Below, in pieces: positions 15,101-30,100 of a stretch of DNA of 60,000 nt; within the stretch, counting starts at the first letter, position 1, and every line of letters starts with the position of its first letter. The translations under genes and the position numbers were made by a program. This DNA comes from Membranipora membranacea. Lineage: Eukaryota > Bryozoa > Gymnolaemata > Cheilostomatida > Membraniporidae. Below the pieces are notes generated by a model. The model did not search any database. It worked only from the letters and a program-made list of their open reading frames with translations, and had not been told where the DNA came from. The stretch covers positions 2,921,001 through 2,981,000 of the forward strand of contig OU612066.1 of NCBI GenBank assembly GCA_914767715.1, in the 5' to 3' direction.

Positions 15101-18100
15101 ACTTCCAACATTGTTATGCATAAAGGTAGGAACAGTGAGATACAAGAATGTATTTTATCAACTGGGGTGTGAACTTATGTAAACGATATTATTTCAAACA
15201 GCAAAAGTAATATTGCACCAGCTTTGGTTGGAACAGCAAAACAAACCTAAACATTCACGCATCAGACTTCATGTTGAACTGTGTTTAATAAGTAAGTACT
15301 TAGACTGGGGTGAACAGAAAGATGACAAGAATTTAAATTTTACGTTTACGCCCTAAAATAATTTGGGGCGCCATATACAAATGATAAAACTTTTTGATAT
15401 TGTCACGGAGATGGCTGCTGAAATCTTCGTCGTATGCTATCAGTTCCAAATGACCCTGATGGTCCTCATAAAAAACAAAAAACCACGACTCTTTGATGCC
15501 AGTTATCATCATTTGTCCCTGCACCTGCCCGTAGTAGGGATCTTTTATGAATTCGTTTGAAAAATATGAAAAACAAATTTTTGTAGTAAAATATCATGGT
15601 CAATATTGTCAAACGCTTTAGAAAAGTATATAATATATACCCTGAGTTATTTTGCTAGAACTGGAAATTATATATTAATCTTCCATCAAATTATTCATGG
15701 CACCCATAGTATTTCTATCTTTCCTAATTCCAAAATGGCTGTCTGTCAAAATGTCATTCATCATTTATTCATTTGTCCAGCTAGAATCTTCTCCAAAATT
15801 TTGGATATGACACAGAATATTTAATTAGGATAATAGTACAAGCACTTTGTAGGATCACCTTTCATACGAAACCAATCATTGATCTGAATTAGTCACACCA
15901 GGTCCTGAAGTCATGCGATAGGAATGAGAAGGGGGCCTTGATGTTATTATTCCTTCTTCATTTCTACATGTTATCATTGTATGTTGGCAGACTACAACCA
16001 AAACCAACAAAATACTGAGCAATGCAAATAAACAGATCAGGGCTCATATCTGCAACATGAGCTTGCTTTAGAGATCTCCATATTTATCCCTACCCTAAAA
16101 TTAGAATCCCAGCAGCTTGCAATAAACAGTTGGTACTGGAAAATCCGTCTGCCATCCGGAAAACCAAAATGTTCATCGAAGTACAAGATCTTATTGAGTT
16201 TATACGCCTCTGAGATGGATGACTTTATTTACTATGGGTAAGGGTATGGTATAATATATCTGCATAACCTTCCCTCAAAATGTATGGTTGGTTAAGCATC
16301 AATTCAATAGTATCATCAGAGACCACAGATATCTATATCTATAGTCTCTGGTATCATGTCATCTTATTCAATTAAACGCAGTGATGTAGTTATGCATGAA
16401 GTTATTTGTTTCAGCGAACAAGACACCAGCTTCCAACATAAACTAAATTCCTTATGGACTGGGTTTCAGACATCAGCTGAGAGGACAATGGATGATTTTA
16501 TTGGCATGTCTCACTTGACTTATATTCTGGATGAACTGTACAGTAAGTTAATTGACTAAATTGACATTGATAGCAAAATACAGATTTTGAAAATTAAATC
16601 TTAGCAGATTCAAAGTTGTCTGCGTAGAATCTTGCTGATGGCTCCATAGCCCAACATTTGTGTTTGCCATTCGATAACAAGTCCATACTAAAAATGTGAT
16701 GTGTCGCCATGTTTTGGTGTATTGTTGCTGTATTTGATTGTGTGTGATGGTGCAGGTGTGTGTAGTATTGAATGTCTTTGTGACAAATATATGATAAAAT
16801 GAAATAGAGCTAATGCTAATGTAATTTTATGGTATGCTCATAATTGATCATCTTTCTACTTTATAAGGAGAGGCAGAGGAGAGTAGAAAGCGTAGAGCAC
16901 TCCCTAAATGGCTGGAAGACCATAAGGGACCAGCATTGATTGCTGCTACGAAAAGTGAGTGTTGGTAATAGTTTCCTGGATTCAACATAGCATATTAGAC
17001 TCATGTTATTGCTGTCACACTGTCCTTAAGTTCTTTTAGTCATGTAATTTGAGGCTCTTTTATTATACTCTACAGTAAATCATATTCTGACTTGACCTTG
17101 CAGTTGCAGACATGAAGAATAAACGCCATAGACTCAATAATGATGAAACTAGACTCCTTGATTGAGACACTTAGTTGCAAGGGATGTAGTAGCATTGAAT
17201 TGTGTCCAGCCAATGATGCAAGGACTGATTTCTGATTTGCAGTCTACAGCCCACAATCAATTTGAAATGAATCTATTGAATTTTTTGAACCCAAAAGTGC
17301 TACAAAAAATGATTGGATGACCGCATATAAATGATAACACAGGTGCTACTACACAATTCAACATTAATATATTCAACAATCAATCCAAGCGCAAAGAACT
17401 TTCCCAACAATTTGAAATGTCTCAAAATTATTGTTTATACAGATGAGACTTTCAGAATGCTACTGTCAATCTACAGCCATGATCCAGAGAGCATCAAGCC
17501 TAGAAGCTCAGAGGTACTAATTTGTGATGCGGATACCAATATTAAACAGGTAATTTGACAGGATGGAAAAGGATGTGGAATTATTATTCGCAGTGTCAAT
17601 TATACAAGAGTACACCTTGAACCTTTGAAGTTACATCAGCAAAAAACTACCTGGCATCGATCAGGGATAATTTATAGCAATTCTGGCTATAATATATAAT
17701 TATGCTTCCAATATATTAGATAACACGCAATGAACAATGCACAATATTCTCTCACTGTTGTGAAGTGATACTTCAAAGAATAACTATGTTTTGTTTTAGA
17801 TCCAAATGTTTATTCAGCGCTCTACTGATGATGCTCTTTCATATCACTGTATGATCAATTGTCATTTATTGACATACAAATCCTGCCGATTTATGGCTGA
17901 GGAACTAAAAAGGGGGGAAGAAGTCAATGAGCATATGAGGATAGCATTCATATATGATCCTGAGTTTGGTTCTGCAGAATCATATGTGCGACACTACCTA
18001 GGAGGATACAATGTTAAGACTCCAATGAGACGTGGGAATGAAGAACTAAAAGAGTATCTGAGGAAAATCTTACTACCAACTGACCATACAAAATCACCTT

Positions 18101-21100
18101 CTATTATCGACCCTAATGGGTAATACTTCAAACTGTTGCTTTGTTTGTTGTTGAACACAAAGTTGTAGCAATTTTCTAGCTGCATATTATTGTTTCAGAT
18201 GAACAGGTCAAAATACTACTGATGCAGAGTAAACCTGTCCTTTAAAGCTCATGTAACATTCATGTACATTACTTTCATATTTATTATTTTTTATTTCCTT
18301 GATTTGAAATTATAGTAAGATAATAACTTACCTAGCAAATATAGCTGATAAACTCATCATACATTTGATTGAGTAGATATCTAGAAATATAATGTTTCAT
18401 TAGGTGACCCTATACAGAGTGTCTGTTGCGGTAACTCGATATGCGGGTTTGTTGTTATCCACGTTGTTTTTCTTTTATTTCTCCATTGGCATTTATCTTT
18501 TGTAGCTACCATGTTCGATTGGTCAAATCAGAAAAGCCAGGTGTCGGAAAGTCGCTGTGGGTGAAAAGACATCTTGAGAAATTGATGGATGGTAAGAACC
18601 AAAGGAGACAAAGAGGCAGAGATATCATCATACCTCTGCATCAGAAAATAGATGTCGATGCCATTATTGAAAGATTATATGATGATCTTAAAAGCAATCT
18701 AGATGATGGTTCTTCTAACAGCATTCATTTTGATATCGCTCAGAAGGTAACTTCAGACCATTATATTTTTTCGTACAAGTGGTATTGACAATCATATTTT
18801 TGAATGACTAACAATAAATCAATTTTTTTTGCACTTAAATTTAGAATAATTACTGTCGGCCAGACACATGAAAGCATGAAGATAAAAAGTTTAATGATGC
18901 CTGGTAGTAGCATCTGAGAAAAAATGAGACAAATTCCAATGAAAATACTCACTTTTTTGAACTTGCAGCAATCTGCAGCTCTTATCTTATGCGATTGAGT
19001 CGTAATGTGTTTTTCAGACAATATTATTATTGTTTGCCATCAGCCATGGTTTGATACACAACAAAATGAGACCTCAGGTTCTCTTTATAGGTACATTCTG
19101 GCGTCGATGCTTTCATTCTCAATATGTTCATTTTGGGAAGCATATCGGACAGTCATGGCAAAGTATGGCAGGTGAAAACTACAGACTACTATGTTATTGA
19201 ATGTATGCCAGTAAGAAACAAAGTGAGTTTTTTCGAAACAAGTTTATTTACTGCATCCATTATACTGAGATATGATAAATACTATTACAATTTATTCTCA
19301 GAACTCAATGACATAATTGTTTTTTTTTATAGTTCAATAGTCGCAGGAATTATCAAATCCTTATTTGTATAAGTCAGAGTTGTTACCCCATAATTCTTTA
19401 TCCCTGTAGAAGCTCTTCTGTTCAACTAGACTAAAACCATGAGGAATGGCTATTCGAATTTGTATATACTGATATTTCTTTCAATTCGCAATACAATATT
19501 GTAGTGTTGCATACCAACATGCGTCAAAAGTTTTTCATGGGGCAACTGAGTAAAAATTCAAAAATTGTTGAATTGAATGAAGCGTTAATTACATAGACTG
19601 ACCAAAAGGAATTAAAACTTTACTTCGTTAAAACGAGTAACAAACAAAATTTGAAGCCTCTAGCATTTTTAAAATGCATGCTACATTGAGTCACTAGACT
19701 CGAACAGAACTTTCTTCATTAATTATGAAATTCTTGTTCTTTGCCTATCATTCCATAAATTAAGGTTATGCTACCAACATTGACCGATTTGGACATTTTA
19801 TATATCGTTGGAAAGCTAATCGAACACTGATTCCTAAAATATTGGTTTCATCATGACGTCATGTCAAGGCGTTGTGCTGTTTTGATAAAATGCAGGATAA
19901 GCGTCTTTGAAGAGAGCTTTTTAGCACGATGTGGTGCAGATACATGCTACATATCACAACTAATAATTAACATTGGTATCAATTATATTAGAAGTTGCCA
20001 TATAAGTTGCTTGGAAGTGCTGTTTTTTGCATCTTTTTCATTTGAACCTCAACATCAGATGTATTTGACCAGCTCGTATTGCTTAATTGCTTAATAGGAA
20101 ATGCAAAATTGTTAGCTATCATAGCCTAGAGATATCGCAATGTGTCATTTTCTATTGATACCACAGGCGAGATATAACGTGATAGGCTACTTTCTAAATG
20201 CTATAACGCTGTGAAAGTTTCATCTCTATAGCAGGACTAACAAATCTGCGAAAGTGACAATGCTTATATTAGCCATGGGATTGCAGCATGATACCCAGTT
20301 ATTTGTAATGTTGCGGCATTGAATTGCAATCAAAGCGTAGCAATTGTGGTATCATTGTTTAACAGTCGCAATTTGTATATTATGATCACTCGTAATAACT
20401 TTTATTTCTTATTTTGTGGAACTATAAATCAATGACAGGATCATTGCCTGTGTGTTGTGACACCGCCCACAATTGAGTGCCTTACTCAGGCTTGATATTA
20501 TGGTGTCCCGCATAGGTTTTGTTGTTGAGTCATTGCCAAACTAAACTATCTAAATTTTATTGTTAGTATTGAATTATTGAAGCATTGATTTATTGGCTCC
20601 ATGTGATGTAATGTTTAGCCAGTAAGAAACAACATCTATGTATTTTAATCAATAGGATGGCTCCATGATCAATGAGCTGTTGGAGTTGCTGCCAAACATA
20701 ATGCTTCTTCCCCCTTCAGAAACACTTGAGAAATATCATCAGCATGCTGAGCGAATTGGTGTTGACAGACCTGATTGTGGCTTTGGTAAGCATTGATAAT
20801 CCTTTTCAAAACTTTTAAAGCATCAATGAAATTAAGATCGGGATCAGCTAGATTTTTTGCTCATTTCTGCTTATACAGAAGCCATAAATTGGTGTGATAT
20901 GGTTTTCACCAGGACATTCATATATGGAACTGGGCAAGTGAGAGCAAGATTTTTCAACCTCAGAATGTGGGTCTATCTAGCATCATCTCAAAGACCCCTC
21001 CGGGATATTGATTCAATTTTTCTGTATTCAAATAATTGATGACATTAAGTGTGTTATATTACAACAGGTTTCATGAAATCGTAGTGGAAATACAAAAAGA

Positions 21101-24100
21101 GTTGAAATGGAAAATGTACGTTTTTGACATCATTTCCCCCCAGGCAAGGCTTGTCAGCAGGAGTCAGTGAGGACTTACTTTGATAATCTGTTTAGTTCAG
21201 TCCTAGTTGCAAAATTGAGCTGTTCTTTGGCTCATAATATAGCTGGAGAACCAATGTAAATAAGGTAATCATTAAAAGTTCACAACATTTGAGCTCTAGA
21301 TTGAAAGAGCACAGTCAAGGCAAGTAGAAAGAGTGTCTTGAGAGTCACTATAACCAAACAGTTAGTATCACCGATAACCAGTAAGTTTATAACCAGTGCA
21401 CCCGTGGCATCTGGAGCTACAAGCATGTAGACTTTGCTTATTTCGATGATCACCCATCCCCTCTCAAAGAAAAGATCGTTTCAAATGCAGATAATAAACT
21501 TTCAAGAGTTTTCTGACTAATGGAAGCTGAAAAAAAAAGAGGATAGGGAGAGAAGGGAGACACCCCTAAAACAGTGTAAAATTGGTCAGATATTATACCT
21601 TAGGTAAGCTATTTTTCTTAATCTTGATGATATCAATTTATGAAAACACCTGTATATTTTATTGTAGATTTTGTCGAAGTTGATGAAGAAATTTTGAGAA
21701 GCTCTAAGTGGCAAAGTCTCATCGAAGACATAGAAAAAATGAGACCTAAGGATCAATATTTCATGAAGGATGAGAGGACTGCTGGATACTTACAAAGCGA
21801 GCAGTTACAGTTGATCTTAGAGTGAGTTGCTACAATTGAATTGAATTTTTATTGTTTGTTTAGATGCAACCATTATGATTATTGCTGTGGCAATAAACAG
21901 GAAAAGACTTTAAATAGACAGTTTTCTGAGCATTGATTTAGGCCTCAATTCGGAGTTGTCCTCTCTCCAGTCTGGTACTTTTAACCCACGCCGCATAGGA
22001 AAAACGTGCTGAAAATAGGGTTATCTTGAAAACCCCATATAAAAGGATAAAAATTATTTTTGATTCAGAATCTGCAACATTGGAAACTCATATGGACATA
22101 GTTTGGGAAATAATTTTAGTAATTGGATAGTCAATTATAGCATTTTCTGCCTGTTTTGCGGACAATTTGGCAGAATTTTTCATGAGTTTCGTCACTAAAA
22201 ATAAGATTTATCAACATTCAAGCCTCCAATGATTTAGAAACCCTGTCTCACAGGGTTTTCAATGGTGCAGACTCTGAATCAAAAATAATTTTTATCCTAT
22301 CATATGCGGTTTTCAGGATAACCCTCTTTCAGCAGGTTTTTCCAACGCGGTGTGGGTCAAAAGTACCACACTGGAGAGAGGACAACTCCGAATTGAGGCA
22401 TAAATAAGAGCTCAGAAAACTGTCTATAAGCAGTTCCTGACTAAGACAAAGGATATATGATTGCCAAGAATGAAATAATGTAAAGAGTCCTGTACACTCT
22501 AAATTAATCATTTTGAATCGTGTTTGATGGCTCGCATCTTTCAGAAACTGCGGATTAGAGAATCCAACATGGAGCGAAGTCAACCATTTCATAAACTTCC
22601 TCAGTGATCAACTGAAGTTCGTGAAGGAATCTGAGTTGTTAGCGGCTAATGAAAAGTTCAGAGAGATTGTTTTGAAGTTCATCTTCAAAATGGCACAGGT
22701 ATATTACTACCAAAGTAATCTAAGTTTAGAATTGTTCAACAATTCGAAAAATAATTGAAATTTTTAGCAGCTCTTTGAACCTTGCCTCATATGAAACGGT
22801 CACAAGCATATGGTTCATCGGGGTATAGTCTCAATTTGGGACTCCATTCACTTGAGATATTTCTCTCTGGAAAAAAAATAATACAACTTCTATAATATGA
22901 TGAGCTGTGAGGGCCTTTTCTTTATTATCTTGAAACACTTCTGCATTTATTTTTTGAAATGATATGGGATTAGGGTGTGGGTACTCAACCCCAGTTAATA
23001 TATTCTACACAATTGAAGTTGAGTTTACATTCTGTTTCTTTGTTTTTATTTCGAGGATTTTGCAACAAGGTCCCTGGATATATCTGAAGCACACCAATCC
23101 TTTGTAAAGGTGAGGAACTTGTTATTGGTTATATTTCAACTAATAAAGGCATTATGAGAATAAAAACTTTATTTTTGAAAGTGAACATGGAAGGGAAGGG
23201 AGAACAGGGAGAGAATTATCAACAATGTGGTCAGAGAAATTTTATATGGAGCAGGAATACGAACTTGAGAATGGAGAATGACAGAGATATTACATCAAAA
23301 CTCTGTTGACCTTGAGGATTGAGAAATTGCTGAGGAGATTCAATTTTTTGTAACAATTATATTCATACTCATAACATATGCCACTGAGTAACAATAATGC
23401 ACTTTTGTGGGTTGACCAGGATTTATCATATGTCTCAAATGATAGGGTTTCTCTTTATAATTGCCACAGAAACAAGATCGTTACAAAGGTTTCTCTGATT
23501 TCTATGAGCTGAAGAGAAGCTGGGAACAATCAAACCACCCATACATTTTTTTCACCAATGGAGGAGAGTCACTTACTGCTATCGGGCTTTTCATGAGAGG
23601 TTTGCGCATCATTTCATTACAAGCTCTTGTAACATCACTGTGGAATGTGTTGATGTAACATCATCATTCATGGCCAAAGTTTATTTGTGTTTGGCTGTAT
23701 ATGAATATCTGGTACTTACACACTTTCATGGTTTTATAATTTTATTTGTATTGTATAAATTTCTTATTCAACACACTAATTTCATTTTGAAGAGTCAACT
23801 GTTACACCTGGCTTCTATGATTTGTATGATGCAACAACAAACACAGTGATCCCACCTAAGGCGTGCATCTCAAAGGGACTCAAACGAAGACTGAACCTAG
23901 ACATACCCGCAGAAGGGTCATTTGGAGAGCTCAGTCAGTAAGTCCTAAGACAACAACCTGTCATTGATAGTAACTAGTATATCAGAAAGCATCCATTTTT
24001 ATATGATAGGATAACCAATTGTTTTTGCTATTATATATGTTGTTCTCCCATGTTACCGCTGCATTTTCAATCTGATCACCGTTAAACCTGGAATGGAAGA

Positions 24101-27100
24101 TATCTTGGTATGACGCTGGTTTTGGTTAAGGTTTTTTCTACAGTTGATCAGTTTTTATGAAAACCTCGCACTCTTTACTCCAACTGCAAATTCACATGTA
24201 TTATCTAGCGCATGTGATGTCATTCAGTGATAATATTATTTTGAGGATCAACTCATGTTTTGTTCCTGAATGTTTGCAAGGATTCTCTGTATTTCCAGGG
24301 AGGAGTATATCGTAAAGTTAAGATCTGTTATGATGAAGGTTGCTAAAGTTAAAGCAGGTCAACACATAAAAGATCGTGACGTGGTGTGAGTTATATTTTT
24401 GTCACAAAACTAAAATCTCAATACCTTCTGTATTATATCACTATTTGTGAACATGATATACCATACACCCTCGCGTTGCGGTTATGATAACATTTTGGTG
24501 AAATGTTTTTTTCTGCTCAATTGCTAATGTGAATCGTCTGATGTCTGACGCTGTAAGTATTTACGCTTGTTCATTCCATTGGTGTACAAATGAAATGAAA
24601 ATTGTTATGTCTAGTGTTGTCGAGAATGACCTGCAACAGCCCAGAAGATCAGAGAGACAATATAACTTGTTTCAAAGTCAATTAGGATATGGCCTACTTG
24701 TGATTTCATACCACTCCTGGTACTGAAAGCTCTTTTACATGTTATCAAGCAGTTCACAGCTAAGAACACAATGTCTAATATGTGAAGTCTAGAGATGTCT
24801 TGTAGGGATGTATAGAGTGTGTTCATCATAACCACAGTGTTTGTCCAGTGATCGGATACATTTGGTTTCCAGTGTGTAATCCTTGTTAGATTTCAAACTG
24901 GATAGCCAGTGCCCCACCTCAAAGTGTCATACAATGATTTTGCAAAAATAATCATAATATAATTGAGATATCCAAAACTGTTCATCCTTCCAATAAATTT
25001 GATCTTAGCCTCATGAACTGCAATTACCTTCTAGCATTAATCCTAACTGTCTAAGATCAAATTTATTGGAAGGATGACCAGTTTTGGATATCTCAATTAT
25101 ATTATGATTATTTTTGCAATATATATCACAATATGTTTTATAGTGAGGTAGGAGCAACGAGCAAAGGGCAAAACGGGTCACCTTCAGTTCCACCAGATTT
25201 ACCCATAGATGCCTCAAGAGTTGAACCATCTACAATGAATCCTGATACTGGCTACGTCATAACTATGGATAACGCGAAGAAAATGCTTGCAATACATGAG
25301 AGACTAAGGTAATATTAGAATACAAGGATATGCGATGAATATTTTTAATGTTTGATGACCCCTCTTGAGTTGTGCTCATTTGTGTCACTTTATATCTCGG
25401 TCATACTAAATTTCAAATAAAATCTATAAAACATATATTTATTGAATTAAACCAGAAGAATAAGCATTGGGGGAATATATTATTTTAGCTTTTGCCTCTT
25501 AGTCTTTGTACCTATTCTGTTTTACAAGAGCTGATATACCTGTCATAATCATGGGTGAAACTGGATGCGGAAAAACCAAGCTGGTAGAGTTTATGTCAAG
25601 GTTGCAGATACCTAAAGGACTGAATGGCATATTATGCGACAGGACGATGTGCACTTTAAAGGTATGACATTGCCTACTTTGATCAAACATCAGTGGGTGT
25701 GGAATCTGAACCTTGCTTTGATTTAGCAAATGCTGTCAACTGTATTTTCAAATGTCATGCAAATGTTGTTTAATCCTGCAAGTAATGTATTTTCAACAAT
25801 ATCATTTAGATCATTTTCCATCAAAAATTAATCGATACAGGCTTACTTTACAAACTAACTTATTAATGTTATATAAGACAGCTTCAAACACAAACATTAT
25901 TGAAAATCTATTGCTTCACTATTACAAGGGTTAGCTGGCTAGGCTTTTGCATCCTAAGATCCCTTCCCAGTCATTATTGCCAGGTCAGAATGTAACCTAA
26001 GAAATTTGTTCTAAAGGAGAAAAAAAGGTGGTTTTCCTACAGGCAAATCTTGTGATTTGGGATGACTGTTGTTGAAGTTGTTTCACAAATATTTTTATGG
26101 CACCATTGGGAGAAATTTGATTTAAGGTATTTAAGAAAGCAAAAAACAACCAATGTTCATATCAAAGCATTCCCATACAATGAAAAAAAAAGTGTTTTTT
26201 TTCGCACCAGCATGACATTATTGAATGATATAAATCAAAGGAAGCAGCTACGCTCTAACTGCTCTAGGGCCAACTTCATCAGATATATTAACACAGTTTT
26301 CCGTATATAGATTGTTATAGTGCATCTTTATATACTCTTTAATTCAATCATATTTACTTTTACATTCAAGCTGAGCTTTTTTTGAGAGCACCCACATAAA
26401 CTTTCTTATTTCTCTTCTTGAGACAATACAACACATACTTATAACAAATTTCAAAGTGTGAAAACCACAGAGTTATTATATACTCTAGAGTGGACAATGT
26501 GTACAAAAATAGCACCAGTTTTTGTCCTACTTAATGATCGCAAAATCCATGACGCGACGCAATCTGGTTGTGCATGGCTAGTGCCTGTATCATATAATTT
26601 ACCATTGAGAATTTAGGAATAGGGTATGAAAATTTAAGTTTTAGAGCGCTTATAGCCATTTTTTCGGAAAAATTTTCATGGCCCACTATGTGGAACACTT
26701 GTAGGTATTTTCACTGGCAGCCATTGGAAAATTTTTCTGTGTTTTCCCATCAAAATAAGCCAAAAATCCAACCGCAAACACATCATTGTGATAAAAAAAA
26801 TTGCCGGGCTAGCTTGTTTTTTCTACTGCCACTTGCCAGCCATATAAGCTGTGTCCTGTCTCTCTTACTCATATGTTACACATTCAGTGGGCTTTTTTAT
26901 TTTTGATTAAAGGAAGTACGAGTAGCCTGTGAACAAGTGATCGGAGGTGTAAAAGTTTGCAGCTTGCCTCATTTTCAGTCACAGTGTACATAAAGTCCAG
27001 ATTCAGATTTGCTCTCCAGATGACATTACTTTATTGAGGATGTTATAATAAGTTTTTTTGTTTCTTATGTCAAAGAAGATCAATCAAGATTGGTGCTAAA

Positions 27101-30100
27101 ATCAGATGTGGTGTTACTTTCAGTCCTCATTGATCATTAGATCACTTTCTGCCTCTCTTATATTTTTATAGCATCAATCCATTTATGACGGAGAATCACA
27201 GCTGTATGAAATGCTAACTCTGGTCATTTTGAAGGATTGCACACTAATCCCCCTTCCCTCAAAAGTATGCAAACAAATACACATATATACGTCAACTGCC
27301 AGTGCCTTGACTGGAGTGTATACAAAATATTCTTTATGATGCTGAAGTTGCCATTTAACTAATTTACAACACAAACAAGCAACCATAGTCATAATAAACA
27401 TACCAGAAAATTGTATCAAACATCCACAACGACCGACCAACGCTCTGAAGCAAATGGTCCCTTATTTCAAGTATGGTGAGAAATCAGAAAAATGCGTCAA
27501 CTTAAAATGTCACCTTAGTGAGTGTTTGTTCTGTAAAATCTGGAGTCAGTCTGGATAGGTATGTGAGTTTTCCATTCAAAGATTCACTTGATACTCAGTG
27601 ACTTATCAGAAACAAAATGCATTCATTTATATGCTTTCAAAACCTGCTGTGTATGTTGAATGGTTTTGCGAATTCAAAAACTAGAGGACACCACCAGAGA
27701 GGGAATTTAGAACTCTAAACGACATAGCCAAATCTTACCGAATCTTACGTCAGAACCGCATGTAAATTGCTTCTTCAAATGGCGGGACTGACTTTTAACC
27801 TCCCGTCAGTTTTTCCAGAAGCTATGTGTACACCTTGTACTGAACAAATAACATTAACTCACTTGATGGCTAACATATGAGTAAAAGAGAGAATACAATT
27901 TATGGTTTGGAGAAACGTGGAAAAAACAAGCTAGCCTGGTAATTTTTTTTCATCACAATGATGTGTTTGCGGTTGGGGTTTTGGCTTATTTTGATGGGAA
28001 AACGCAGAAAAATTTTCCAATGGCTGCAAGTGAAAATACCTACAAGTGTTTCACATGGTGTGACATGAAAAATTTTCCGCAAAAATGGCTATAAGCGCTC
28101 TAGAACATTAATTGTCATGCTCAATTCCTATATTCTCAATGATAAATTATATGATACAGGCACTAGCCATGCACAACCAGATTGCGTTGCGTCATGGATT
28201 TCGCAATAATTAAGTAGGACGTTTTGAGCACTGCATTGTCCACTCTAGAGTATATTATAATAACTCTATGGTGAAAACCCAGGGAGTCGAAGGGTCTGGA
28301 GTATGTTAGCTCCCCGGTTACAGATTAAAACTAAAATGATGATTCACTAACGATATTAGAATGAGCTTAGCACTGGTTTGCCTAACATATTCATGTCAAT
28401 TATTGCTACACCATCAGATGGCTGCAACTTTATAAATTGGTCTAAACCTCATTTACGCCATGCGTGAAATAGACTTTTGGTATAAAGAACAAATTATATT
28501 CATGGCATTAAAAGATTTGGCAAAGACTAAGACTCGACTCACTTGAAATGAGTGATGGGTAAAGAAAGGCTAATGACCTCTGCCCAACAATAAATATCCT
28601 TAAGGTCGGAATTCAGGATTGACTCAACAACCGGTTTTTGTATGGGAAGCCTAATTTGCCAATAGAAGCTAACTGGAAACTATGCAAACAATTTCAGTCT
28701 GAAAAATTCATTTATTACAGAATTTTAATTTCTGGTACGCAAATTACAGATTATGGGTTGGAACATAGAATCTTTGAAACGATTATTTTAACAACCTTTG
28801 CACATAGTCATTTTAAAATTGAGCTTTTTATTCTATTCTTTTATTCTATCAGTAATGATACAGAATGCAATATAAAATCAATCCATCTAAAAAACAAAGC
28901 AAGTGAACATTTTACTGTTTGATTGTTGAAGTGTTTTTTTATATTGAGTCAATTGATTGTTGGTGATGTTTTTTTCAAAATGAATTTAGGGAAGCTAGGC
29001 AGCAAAAAGTAAATAACTATTCAGTACTATTAAAAGTGTCACAACTGTTGGAAATGATGATAATGATTTAAATGATTGACTTGATGAGCCAATAGTATTT
29101 GAGTTAACACAGTGTGGTCTTTTGATACCATTGTAGATACATGGTGGCACAACTGACACTGATATTTTGGAGGCTGTCAAAAAGGCTGAACAGAGAGCCT
29201 TTGAAAACACGAAACTGTGTGCACAATACACTGATCAGAAGCATAAAAGGGGAATGTTTGAGGTGAAGTATCCTAATTCTGACAGCGAAGCTCATTTATC
29301 ACTACTTTTCGATTTTAGGACATATTTTATATAAACACTTGTTGTTATACATTATCTAATGGATGTTAAAGGCCAGTAAGTTCAAGGTTAAGTTTGTTTA
29401 TTGCCTAATTTCTATCATCCATCCTGTAATAGTAGCAGAGATGTTTTCTGCTATGATGGTAACTTATGCTGAATACCCTTTTAATAACCTATCAAAGTGG
29501 AGATTATCTGATGGGACTAATTGGAGCATCTAGAAAATATTAAGTGTTTTTGGCCAACTGACTCAAAAGAAATGTTTGCGAAAGCGAATGTCAATGCTAA
29601 AATTTGCTTGAAATTCTAGATACCATTGATATACACAGTGCTATTTCTGGATGAGGCGAACACTACTGAAGCCATCTGTCTCATCAAAGAAATTCTCTGT
29701 GATAGGAGGATGAATGGAATCCCGCTTGATGACACCTCAGGCTTAAAAGTCATTGCAGCCTGCAATCCTTACCGACGGTAAACTGGCTTTTAGTAAAACT
29801 TACTGGGATTTTTATGATCCATGATCGGGAACTTTATGGAGCACTTGTATAGTTAACTTCAAAATTAATGTCTTATTATGTTTCCTAAGCTTTTGATGAA
29901 GGTATTAAAGCCTTGCTGAAACTACCATTGATCAAATCTCCAGAAAGGTCAAATTCAAAATTGTTCGCACTCAAATTTACAATAACTTGATTGCGTACAT
30001 GTTTTCTGTTGACTTTACATGATTTAGTGAGAAAGTCACCTGAATCAATTGATTTTCAATGAATGAGAACGGATTCAGGTCGAGTGTGCAAGTCCAAACA

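Larger units (their letters stand above)
13113..15541. mobile_element. ISL2EU-like DNA transposon in intron 11 (minimal extent)
   Basis: A DDE transposase on + (13113-14206) faces a YqaJ-type nuclease exon on - (15333-15541). That pairing is the known signature of the ISL2EU (IS4EU) superfamily of eukaryotic transposons. The span given covers only the recognisable genes. I could not define terminal inverted repeats or a target duplication in the surrounding intron 12395-16414. Remaining YqaJ exons are not visible, so the copy is probably truncated on its right side. A perfect 15-bp-arm hairpin sits at 14905-14936. Confidence 0.7.

Noticed and set aside
17104-17165. Exon after exon 13 starting ccttgcag (IADMKNKRHRLNND...)
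   Set aside because: The frame meets TGA with no donor before it, while exon 13 joins exon 14 (17443) in phase and restores family similarity.
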